64,000 nt of DNA. Origin: Falciphora oryzae (Eukaryota; Ascomycota; Sordariomycetes; Magnaporthales; Magnaporthaceae). Below are positions 21,203-32,447 of the stretch, one piece after another. Both the position numbers and the translations under genes were made by a program. The DNA lies in assembly GCA_000733355.1 (NCBI GenBank), contig JNVV01000001.1, positions 340,208 to 404,207 on the forward strand, in the 5' to 3' direction. Position 1 is the stretch's first letter; every line of letters begins with the position of its first letter. Below the pieces are notes generated by a model. It worked only from the letters and a program-made list of their open reading frames with translations. It was not told the origin of the DNA and searched no databases.

Positions 21203-24200
21203 ATGGTTTCTACGAGTGCGTCCCTTGCCAACGACGCCGCGCCCGAACCTTCGCTAGCGATTGCCGACGGGGACTTCGCGACACAGCCGGAACGTGAAGA
21301 TGGGCGTGTGCCTCCGCTCCGGCTCAGGGTCGGCTCGACAGAGCCCCTACCTTATGCCGCCACTTCCGTCACCGCCGCCGGCCTCCCTCTGGATGGAGTA
21401 GCCTCTAAAGCCGGGCTACTACGCCCAAGCTCGCAGCCCCCACGGCCCTTGTTGGAAGACGGCGCCGTCGGGTCCGGGACCTCTTTCCATATCCCCCTGC
21501 CGTACATCACTCCCGGCCAGTTGGCTTTCACTGCCATGCATTTCCTGCCCATGCCCATTCTGGTCCTGAATAGCATGAAGACAGTAGTCTTGGCCAACGA
21601 GGCAATGGGGAGGATGTTGGGCATCGTTTCGGAGCCGGAGTCGGATGGTTCGGACGACGAAAGTGCCATCTCGGTTCTGGACCTGCTCCGCGGCCAGACC
21701 ATGTCCCAGGTCGGCATCGATATGTTACAGCAGGGGCGGCTGGTCTGGTTGTCGTGGGAAACTTTCCTGGACTCGGTCGCCAACGACGTATGTCACGGCT
21801 CGGCGCGGACGCGTCCTCATGATGATGTCGCCGGCAACGGGCGCTCCGCCAACAACGAAGACGGCCAGGGCACGCCGACGCCGAGAGGCGTCGATGCCTC
21901 GCGGCCCTCTAGCGTGGGCCCTGAGGCTGCCGCACAGGCTACCAAGGCGCCGCTGTGTGTCGAGGTCGTCATCTCCAAGAAGGATTTTGGCAAGCCGAAA
22001 GAGCCCTGGGTCAAGCGGTCAAAGAAACTGGGCCAGGCCGCGTACAGCCATGCCAAGATGCTGATCAACGTTTGGGAGGTCGAGGGTCACACATACTTCA
22101 ATTTGACCTTTACCAGCACCGAAACGAGCTTAACATCGGTGGCGAGCGTTAAAAAGGCCGTCGTCCGGCAGAATATGCTGGATGTCGCTGATCGGAAGTC
22201 GGTCTACACCGGGAGGCCTTCCTCAGTCAGCGCGTCAAGTCGCGAGTCCGGCGGAAGCTTGCAGCAGAGCCCCAACCAGGTCATCACGCTCGGTTCAACC
22301 CCCTTCCCGCCACTCGGGCCGCCCGCTGCGATCCCCGCATCCAGCACGCCCTCGATCCTGCACAAGCTCATTACCATGAAAGACGCCATCCTCGACAACA
22401 CGCAAATGCCCGTCCTTGCAATGTGGAAGGACTCGTCCGTCTCCTTTCCGAACAAGGCCGCGAGGAACCTCTTCAGGACGTACGAAGAGCCGGACCCGCT
22501 GCACGAGGGAGTCGGCGTCCTCAAGCACTGGGATGTCTACGACGAGCATTTCAAACGGAAACTGGAACCAGAGGAGTATCCTATATCGGTCCTCGTGCAC
22601 ACCGAGACTCCATTCGCCGGAGTCCGAATCGGAATGTACAACCAAGAAGGCAACAAGGTGGTTTACGATGTCCTCGGAGAGGCCATCCGAGACGAGGTGA
22701 CCGGGGAGTTCGTCGCGGGCGTTGTCACCTGTCGCGATGTCACCAAGATGGCGCAGATGCTCACGACTCTGAAGGAACTTGAGGACGAAAAGTTCAGACT
22801 AATCTGCGATACGATGCCCCAGCTTGTTTGGACCGCCACCCCGGACGGGAACCACGATTTCTTCAACAGCCGCTGGTACGACTATACCGGACTGTCTAGG
22901 GAAGATTCGCTAGGCGTCGCCTGGAAGAACCCGTTCCACCCGGACGACATGGCTGAGCAAGAAAGGCGTTGGAGGGTTTCCCTCGCGACTGGAGAGCCCT
23001 ACGCAATAGAGTACCGGTGTAGGAGTAAAACTGGCGAATGGCGGTGGTTTCTGGGGCGCGCCCTTCCCCTGCGGGACAAAGATACTCTGGAAATCACAAA
23101 GTGGTTTGGTAGGTTTCCTTGCCCCATGGGATCTAGCCGACCCTTCCTCCTCGATCTGCCAGCCGCTTACACCGCGGATGTTGCTGCTCTTTAGGAACCT
23201 GCACCGATGTCCATGAGAGCATGGAGGCCAAGCTGGCAGCCAAGCGCCTGAGAGAGCAACTCTTGACCGTCATCTCACATGCGCACGTCACCATCTTCAC
23301 CGTGGACACGGACCGCAGGGTCACCATGCTAGAGGGCTCGCTGAGCTGGGACGCGACCGGCGAGCGGTACCGCGACCATGACGATGGGTCTCGGTGGTAC
23401 CTAGGCCAAAACATGTACGAGGTCTTCAACCGCCTGAACTCACATCTTGAGGACGGCGAGAGGCCGCGTTTCCTGGAACCAGTCGAGGCAATCCTCGCTG
23501 GTAGGTCAACCGAGGACATCCAGGAGCACGGGATAGGTAAGCGTCCAACCCAAGCTCGATGCACGGCGACGACCCAACCTTTGGGGCTGACCGACTGTTT
23601 TCGAACTCAGATGGTCGTTGGTACCGGACACGCTTCATCCCGGTGACAGGGAAGACAAAAACGGCGTATGGTTTTATGGACCAAGAAGGAGCCATCGAGG
23701 GTGTTATAGGTGTCATCTTCGACGTCACTGAGCTTCGCGCTCGTGAGATGGACCTCATCGAGCAGGCCAAAGAGAGGCGACAGCTTGTGGCCAATGAGGC
23801 CGCTGCCAAGGAGGCGAGCAGGCTGAAGAGCCAGTTCTTAGCAAATGTCAGAAAACACTTCATCTTGTCCCCTTTCCCCAGGTCAAGATATTCTCGAGAT
23901 GGTTCTAACTCTTATTCTGGACAAAGATGTCTCACGAAATACGCACTCCCATAACCGGGGTTATCGGAATGGCTGAGCTACTCCTGGATCTCCAGTTGGA
24001 CGCGGAGCAACGACAATACGCCGAGAATAGTGAGTCTGCTCTGGACACTTGAAAACCGCCTCACGGGCCTTGGCTTCAGTCGTCGTGAGATATAGCCCCG
24101 TGCTGACAAACCTCGACCGCTACTAGTATACCGATCCGCGAATGCTCTCCTCACCGTCATCAATGATATTCTGGATTTCTCCAAGGTCGAGTCGGGACGA

Positions 24201-25973
24201 CTGGACATTGAGGAGGTGCAATTCTCATTGTCGGTAATAGTGGGCGATGTCAACAAGATGCTCAGCTTTGCAGCTGAGCGCAAGAGCCTAGACTTCCAGT
24301 CCGAGATAGCGCCCGACGTGGAAAAGGACCTGGTTGTACTGGGTGACCCCGGGCGGGTGAGGCAGATCATCACAAACCTGCTGACAAACAGCATCAAGTT
24401 CACGACACAGGGCTACGTCAAGTTCTCGGTGCAGAAGGAGAGGGAGACTCGGTCTACGATTGAGATCAAGTTCGTTGTCGAGGACACGGGCATCGGGATT
24501 GAGGAGCAGGTGCGACGGCGCCTGTTCCAGCCTTTTAGTCAGGGGGATGCCTCGACGGCGCGCAAGTTCGGCGGGACGGGTTTGGGCTTGACCATCTGCA
24601 AGAACCTGCTCGAGCTGATGAAGGGCCGCATGTCACTCGAGTCTACGCTGGGGGTTGGAACTACGGCCACGTTCTGGATACCTTTCAATAAGCCACAACA
24701 TGGCGTGGAGGCAGGAGATCTGGTCGAGATCGATTCGCTACCCGACAGGCTGCAGTCCGAGATGAGCGTTTCGCGCAACAGCTCGACGGACCCCGATCCG
24801 CACTCGACCCTCGTCAACGTGGGCAGCGTCGACGTGGGCTCAGAACAATCGGGCGCAAATAATGCCACAGGCTCGGTTAGCCGAAAGAGGTCGCTCGTCC
24901 TTCCGTCGTCGCCCCTTGCGCAGGACCTCGACATGGATGCGCGAGGCAAGGTGCATGTCCTGGTGGTTGAGGACAATGCTATCAACCAAGAGATTGCTAC
25001 TAAAACCATCAAAAGACTCGGCTTCACCGTCAGCGCCGCATGGAATGGCAAGGAAGCGCTCGAGTACCTCGAAAAGGCACAGGATGGACAGTTATTGCGT
25101 CCCGACGTCATCCTGATGGACGTGCAGATGCCCGTGATAGACGGCTACAGGTGCACACACGTGCTGCGGCACCACACGCCATACAAGGCCTACGTCAAGG
25201 ACGTGCCTATTGTGGCCATGACCGCGTCGGCAATACAGGGCGATCGCGAAAAGTGCAGAAAGGCGGGCATGGACGACTATCTGGCAAAACCTGTGCGCAG
25301 CCAAATTCTGGAAAAAATGCTGGTCCGCTGGGCCGTGTCCAAGAGGAAGAAGCCGTTAGGAGCACTGCCGTCCGGGCTGTCCTCGTCATCTGAGTGCTCG
25401 GTCCCGGACGGCCACTGCGGCGCCACGGATCCTGAGGACCAGAGCGCGGAAAGTGCAAGCGAAGCTGGGCCGAAGCCGAACAGGGACCCTCCACCGACTT
25501 CAGCAGCCAAGAGAAGGCCGTCGGCGGGGAAGCGCAAACCCACCACGGCAATCCCCAGGATCGATCCTAACGGCGGTGCAACCCAACGAGAACAGGGCGA
25601 CAACAATGGCGCAGCCGGGCGGCAGCTCGGGGTGACAACTCCACGGCCAGCTCGGGAGGGCTCGAACTTTCCGGACTACCACTTCCTTAGTTCTGAGAGC
25701 GACTCGACCATCGAACGACCCCGCAAAGCGCTACGGCTCGTCGAGGCCAGCGAGCGTGCGCTGCACTCGCGCGACGACAAGTTGGTGGACGCGACCGGGA
25801 GCGCCGAGCTCGGGTGGCCCTCGCCGTCGTACTCTCTCGAATCGCCCGCCGGAGGCATCCTGGGCGACTCGCTCACCGAGGAGAACATCGAGAAGCTGGG
25901 GATCCAGGAGGCCGCCATGCGCCAGCAGCGCGCGTCGAGCGGCGGCGGGTCGACAGGGCGTGTGGCTGATTAG
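21203..25973 (+). CDS. Multi-PAS hybrid histidine kinase (soluble)
   Basis: Five exons (21203-23108, 23195-23536, 23611-23846, 23927-24029, 24127-25973) give 1477 residues from the first in-frame ATG. The frame is open back to 20816, so an upstream exon is possible. A two-component sensor: autophosphorylates on His, then passes phosphate to its own receiver and on to an HPt protein. PAS-like segments lie near 108-150, 385-500 and 527-640 (PAS_3 type), with a possible fourth at about 655-800. HisKA carries MSHEIRTP (His831). The ATPase shows N, G1 (DTGIGI), F and G2 (GGTGLGL) boxes at about 930-1045. The receiver at 1138-1265 has LMDVQMP (phospho-Asp about 1194), TAS and the AKP lysine. No membrane segment is visible, so it is probably cytosolic or nuclear. 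A Ser/Pro-rich tail of about 210 residues follows. I cannot assign the fungal HHK class with certainty. Confidence 0.92.
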
Positions 25974-27216
25974 AGACGAAAGCGCACCTGCGGAATGTCC
26001 CATCCCTAGGACCATGCCTGAACCCGTCTCTACTGCATTCTGGCAGGAGTTGTTTGTTTAGTCTTTGCCGAATTCTCTCGCTATTTCACCATTTGATACC
26101 CTCACCTTTTCAAGGGATCTCTCGGGGTCTTGGCGGGGAGTATAAGGACGAGGAGGAAATGGATATACGTGCATTCTGGTGCGTTTCCCTCTTCGAGACA
26201 AGAAAATGGTGTGGCTCCAAGGTGTCTTTTTTTCGTCTTCCCCCTTTTTATCAGCTCTATTTTCCCTCATTTCTTTCCTTCACCCTCAAACTGTATGGCG
26301 TCTTTGGGTTTGCTCCAGCATATGAAACAGCATGGGATTATGATAGATAAGGGCATGTACATGCATTGGAGGCCTCGGTTTTTCTTTTTTTTCTCCTTCT
26401 AATCCCCCGGGTTTGGATTTCTTATCTTGGCTTCTCCATTCTCTCTTTAGGTTGTGGCCATGGAGTGCCTGCCGGCCTCCCTGCTTCACGCGAGTCAAAG
26501 TTGGACCCGAGTTGAGGAAGAACAAAAAGGAGAAGTCTGCATCCTAGGGGCCCAGGGGGCCTCTTGCCAAAGCAACGGGCGTTGGACCTGTACGTAATCG
26601 ATGTCGGCGGCCTGATATGGATATTCGGATATCAGAAATCAATAACTTGCGGCTGGGGGGACATGCATGGTGACGAAGGGGGACGGCGGTGATGGATGGG
26701 ATTGCGACTGGGCGTGTCGGAAGCGTGGTTGACCAGAGGCTTTGGAAACGTCGCTGGATTGCGACGGCATGAATTTGGAGACAGGACGGACGCGATTGCC
26801 TGTGGTATTTTCTTACGATACATATCTATCTTTTCAGAATGGCGTTGCATGCAAGTTGGAACGTGAACCTTTTACAGTCTGGGTCAGGGCGGACAGGATA
26901 GGACGCTTGTGTGTTGATGTTGGAACGCTTTTGGAGATTTTTTATTCGAAGCCCTCCTCTCCCTGCCGACTTTTAAGAAGTAGCAGGTCGTCTAGGTAGG
27001 GGGATGGGCATGCCAAGATACCTGATACCCAGGTGCTAGTAGAGCAGGAGGAGGAACAAAGGCTGCCAGCCCAAAAGGACCAGGGAACACCACGGAATCA
27101 AGACAGGGAGACACCTAAGGACTAGACAGCAAACTCAACGCGGCACGACAAACAGCCCGACAAAGGCTAAACAGCAAAAATTCAACAAGACACAAACAGC
27201 AACACCGCAACTAAGC
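25974..27216. other. Intergenic between convergent genes
   Basis: 1.2 kb of 3' flanking DNA of two convergent genes. It includes T-rich tracts near 26230-26400. No coding frame is supported. Confidence 0.6.
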
Positions 27217-30200
27217 TCAGATATCCCTCGACGTTCTCTCGGTCACGGGCGTCGCCATGGGGGGCTGCCCGTCCGAGTCGGCAACGCTCGCCCTGTCAAT
27301 CTCGAGGGACTCCTTTTCCTTGCCCTTCTTCTTCATCGAGAACCAGCGGTGAGAGCTGCTCATGCGGCTCTCGGGCCGGTCCTTGCCGGCGTTGCTGCTG
27401 CTGCTGTTGTTATCCTTGTCCTTGATGTTGCTGCCGAACTTTGAAGGCCCCAGCGACGGGCTGCTGGTGACGCTGTCGACGCCGCGCCCGAGCATCGCGA
27501 AAGAAGGAGACGAGTCACCGCCACCGAAGCCGTGACCGTAGCCGAAGCTGTCAGGGCTCAGGCCCGACGTGACGGGCAGGCCGGCGTCGTCGAGGTCGCC
27601 AATGCTCGAGCGGCCGTGGGTGTCCGAGTTGGCCGACACGCTGCCGGGACCCTTCTTGCCCAGGCGCGAGGTGAAGCTGAATTTGCTCGAGCTGCTCTTG
27701 CGGAAGAGTTTCTTAACCACATTGTCCGGGTGGCCGCTGTCCTTGGCACTGCCGGGCGTGGCCGAGCCGAGGCCCGCCTCCAACAGCGTGTTCGAGAGGC
27801 TCGTGTCCAGTGTCAGGGACTCACGCGACTCGGACACGGACGTCTCCGTGTGAACCGACATGCCATCGCGCGAGATGCGCGAGTCCGAGGGCGACGTCTC
27901 CCCGACCGGAGACGTCAAGCTCTCGCTGGCCTTGCCCTTTTCCTTGTCTTTGTCTCTGCCTTTGCCTTCCTTGGACTTATCCTTGGACGACTTGAACAGG
28001 CTCGTCATGAAGGTAGGCGCCGCAGGGTTGAGTGTCTTGAGTGATTTCTGGGCGCCCGGTGGCCTGCTCCCGATAACCCCGACCTGGCTTGGCAACACGC
28101 CGTGCTTCATCAGCGCCTCCTCGTCCAGGATCTCGTCATCGGCCGAAGCCAGGGTGGTCTTCAGCACCGATGGCGACCCGTGGATTGAGGGGCGGCGCGA
28201 GGGATTGCGAGACCAGCCGTGCTCAGGGGGCGACCACGGCCACGTCTTGCCGGCGATGACATGCACATCGGCCGGATGAGGACCCCAGATGCCCGAGGTC
28301 CCCTCGGTGGAGGGCCGTGGCAGGTCCGATGAGGCGATAGAAGCCGGGCGCGGGCTGCTCGGGTCCCTCTCTTGGAAGACGCCGCTTGCGGCTCGTGACC
28401 CGAAGATATTGCGGGCCGAAAAGCGGCCCGCCGTCGAGGCAGGCGGGATACGCGGGTCCTGCTGCACCTCTGCCCCGGTCGAGTTGCGGTTGAACATGCC
28501 GTTCCACGACGAGAGGCTCAGCTTTCTCCTATTGGCCAGGCTCTCGGGCTCGTCTGACTGGCGCGGGAAAGATTGGCTCTGGCCAGGCTTGAGGCTCCCA
28601 AGGGCCGGCCCTTCCATCTCAGGCGGCTTCGAGCCTCTAGATCGCTGGAACTTCAGCAGGCTGGCCAGCGAGGACCCCTTGCCCTCGGGCTGGGCCACCG
28701 GGAGGGGTGGCGACGACAGCGGCGCCCCAAGATCCCTCGAGCTCTTCAACGACCTCCTATCACCCGGCTCCCCGTACTGGGGAAAGGGCAGGTTGTGGGT
28801 CGAGCCCCGGGGGCTAGACAGCATGCTCATCGACTTGTTGGAGTTGGAGCCCGGCGACTGTGGGTCGTTTGCCGGCGATCCAAGCCGTGGAGGCGGCACG
28901 AACGGGCTCTGGTCGGGGCTCGGGTCGTCGTCATCCATGTCCATGAAGATATGCGACGGCAGAAGCGCCTTGGCCGTCGGGCTGAGAGGCGCGTCTCCCG
29001 TCAGCGCCCTAATCGCGTCCTCGCGAGACATGCCCGACTCTGCACCCGTGTCAGCGGGCAGGGTCATGAATGGGATGGGCGCAAACCCAGGCGGGCCCGA
29101 CAGTCGGCTGGCCGAAAACCCCGGCACCGCAGCACCCGTGACTTCCGACACGGGGTAGGCGGCGTTCATGGCCGGCGACGGACCGACGGTGATGCCCGAC
29201 ATGGAGTTGCCGTTCCTGCTCCTCCGCTTCATCTGGTTGCTCAAGCTGTCGCCGAACTCGACGCCTGACGAGTTGGACTGGACAAAGAACTCGCGCTGCT
29301 GCAACTGCTGCATCTGCTGCAGCTGCGTCGAGATGCCCAGCGTCGATTCGTCGAGCTGGCGAGTCCGCTTGTTCTCGTAGTCGAGCGTGGCGTGCAACTC
29401 CCTTTCCCGCCTGTTCCACTCTCTACGCGCTTCGGCGTCCTGCTCGCGCCACTCCGCATCGTCCTCGCCCCCCGGAAGCTTCTTCCTAGCGTCTTCCAGT
29501 TCCTTGACCTGCGCACGCCTCTCTTTAAGCTCTGCCTCCATGTTGCTGCATTCCGTCGATAGCGTCGTGACCTCGCTCCTGAAGGCGTCCTTCTGCGAAT
29601 TCTTTTGCTCCTCCAGCCTCTCCTTCTCCTTGGCGAAGCTCTCCTGGTCCTTGCGCATCTCCTCGATGCCTTTTTCGAAGTGCGCCATGCGTTCCCCGAG
29701 CTTGGTACGCTCGGTCTGCTTCTCTTTGAGCAGCTTCTCCTTCTGAGACCTCCGCTGCAGCGCGTTACGCATGAGGCGCTCCGTAGTCCCCTGCTCCCGC
29801 CTCAGCTTCTCCGTGTGTTCCTCCTTTTTCTTCTGCTCTTTCTTCTTCTCCTGCTTCTCCGCCTCCATCTCGCTCAGCGTCTGCCTATGGTCCTCCTCTT
29901 CCTTCGCGATCATCTCGGTCAGATCCTCCGTCTCCCGCAGCAGCGCCTTGTACTTTTCGCCCAGCACATCCATCTGCGCGTCCGTGGGTTCTGCAACCTC
30001 GGCCTCTGGAGGTGGGGGCGGGGGCGGCTGATCCATCGCAGCAACAGACGGTGAGTGACGCCTACCGACTGTATTCCTCCGCATCCCGGGAACCGAAGAA
30101 GGGTTGGCCTCGCGGGTCACGACCTGAGGCGGGGCTTCCGACACGGCGGCCGTCTCTACAGCCGGCACGGGGCTTCGAGGGGCACCATTCTCATCCACGA

Positions 30201-31193
30201 CATCCACATGTGAGGAGAGGCCCTGCTCGTCCGGAGTGAAATTGGAGGGCAGACGAGCGTTCCCGAGCTGGGGACGTCCGTCTCTGGCAAATGTCCGAAG
30301 GCGGATGACACGGCTGCCAGCCTGGAAATTGTTGGCCCCGACGGCGATGACGCGCACGTTGTAGAAATGGTCCGGCTTGAGGCCCGATACGATGATGAAG
30401 TTGTCCTGGTTGCTCGCAATCTCGCCCACTACGTTGCCAAAACACCACCGTCATGGTTAGGAGCCTGCTCTCGGGCCTTGTCCCAGGTGTTTCGGAGCAA
30501 AAGCCGCCAGGTTTGCAAGTCGGTCCCACTCACCATTGACTCCGTTGACCTGGATCAGGAATTTCTGCACAGGGCGGCTGGGCTGGGCTCTGGTCCACGT
30601 CAGTGTCGCCTTGTCCGCAGCGATTCCCGTTAGGGAGACATCGGGGCTGTCGGGGACCTCGAGGCCCAGGATTCCAATGAGCTCGGGCACTGGTTTCCAG
30701 AGGGTCTGAGACGCCCGGCGGAGGAGCCTGTGGGAAGCGCAAGCAAAAGCCCACGGGTCAGCCAGGTCTAGCTCCCCCAGACATTTGAGAGAGGGTCGAG
30801 TATGACGCACCAGACAACAGCGGCGCCAGTGAATAACATCCTCGCATTGGACGCGACGAAGCCGGCTAGGAAGCTATCGAGCTGGAGGAGTAGTACAGTA
30901 CTGGCGCAGTACTGGAATATGTTGACGGGGAGGTCGCGTGCCAGTTCCGGGTTGACGGCCCAGAAAAAGAAGAAGCAGCCGACGAGGACGATGACGTTGA
31001 GCTGGGCGGTCTTGGGCCTGCAGGAAATTTCGGGGGTCTGCGGTCAGTAATCGCCCCCGAAGTGAGGGGGATGGGAGCCTCTGCATGGCTAGCAGTGTTT
31101 GACGGGCAAGACATACTCAGTATACCACCATGCGAGGATGGCGCACAAGAGAAGCAGAGACGGGCCAGCGGTCGTCCAGGACAGCCATAACAT
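27217..31193 (-). CDS. Membrane protein with FN3 domain, coiled coil and disordered tail
   Basis: Four exons on the minus strand (31193-31117, 31017-30811, 30727-30534, 30428-27217) encode about 1229 residues; all three introns are GT/AG and keep frame. The ORF in the last exon lacks its true N-terminus, which I place at the ATG at 31193 because an in-frame stop lies just upstream. Residues 1-95 hold two or three hydrophobic helices. A fibronectin type III-like domain follows at about 121-205, split by the third intron. Residues of about 308-535 are Glu/Lys/Gln-rich and form a strong predicted coiled coil. The rest is Ser/Pro-rich and disordered with many basic-SP motifs. The family occurs widely in filamentous fungi as far as I recall, but I know of no function. 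I infer an ER or endomembrane-anchored scaffold with the long C-terminal part in the cytosol. Confidence 0.85.
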
Positions 31194-32447
31194 ATTTCGG
31201 TTCTATCTCATCGAAACGGCCGACGCGGAGGTGCGGAGACCGTTGCCCAAGTCGGATGCGAAGTTCGATGCTGGTTGGGGGCGGGGCTCGATTGTCGTTG
31301 TTGCCTTTTTGTTCCTTTTTTTGGTGGGCTGGACTAGGCGACAGAGCGATCGAGTCGACTGCTGCTCTGCGTCAACCAAGGCGCGAGACGGGAGGGTGAC
31401 GTGGTTGGTTGGCGGGCTGGCAGGCTGGTGGTTGGCCGGGGGTGGTGGTCTGCTGCAGCAGCCGCAGAGGGAAGTGGAAAGGAGGGACAACAGACAGCTG
31501 TCGGGCTGGAGCTGGATCACTGCGGACCATGGGCAAACGCGGCTAACGGCTGTGGCTGACAATACCGAACAATTGGTTGTGCTCTATGGATGGATGATGT
31601 GCGTGCAACAAGAGAGAAAGCAAAAATTAAGAATCAGACAGGTCGTAAAGGGGTACGGTAACTATTGCACTGTCCAGGGAGACGAGGTTATGCGAACCAA
31701 GAAAAGGCCTCGACGACACCAGTGCGGCAGGGCGATCGATCGAACCCAGAAAAAAAAAAAAAATGAAGGAAAAATGTAGGTCCGGGTCAGTAAACAAAAT
31801 AAAACAATCAGAGATTGCAGCGCAATCAATTGCTTGAATGAACGACCAGGCAGGCCGCCAAGGATGGCCGCCCGCTGTTCCCGCCCACCACGACGCCACG
31901 AATCGTGCTTGCCGGGGGGCAGGCAATCGAGGCAGGAAAGCGCAGGCCCACTCACCACACACCTTCAACTCCCTGCCCGCTTCCACATGCCGCTGCACAA
32001 AAGACCTGACCGAGAGCCCTGCTCGGACTTGTGGACTGGGGCACGCTAGCCAAGCTCCGCTTGCCGAGGCGGGCTCTTCTCACCTCAGTCTCCCGTTCCA
32101 CTCTTTTTCTTCTCTTTTTTTTTTTTTTTTTTCTTTTTTTTTTCCAGTCCATTGTGCGATTGAAAACCACCCCACCTCCCGAAACACGGGGACGAAAAGG
32201 ACAGCGCATCACTGCTGCAAACCATCAGACAGACGCGCTTGCTGCGAGGTGGCCTCCCTCTGTGCAGCTCCCAGGTCACCCCAAAACACGGTGGCCGGCA
32301 GTAGCCGGGACAGGGCGAGCTGCAGCCGTCGGTCGGGGCGGTGGCGTTACAGCGCAGGCAACAGGCAGCATGTAATTGGTGCCAAATTCATTTATTATTT
32401 TCGTTTACCCAACGCTCACAAAAAGAAACCACATTTTCGTTCCCCCA
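31194..32447. other. Intergenic, promoter of the FN3 gene and 3' flank of the esterase
   Basis: No credible gene. A T-rich tract interrupted by single C bases lies at about 32115-32143, and an A run near 31748-31764. Confidence 0.6.
32115..32143. repeat. Poly(dA:dT) tract
   Basis: An almost pure T run broken by one C, in intergenic DNA between the FN3 and esterase genes. Confidence 0.75.
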
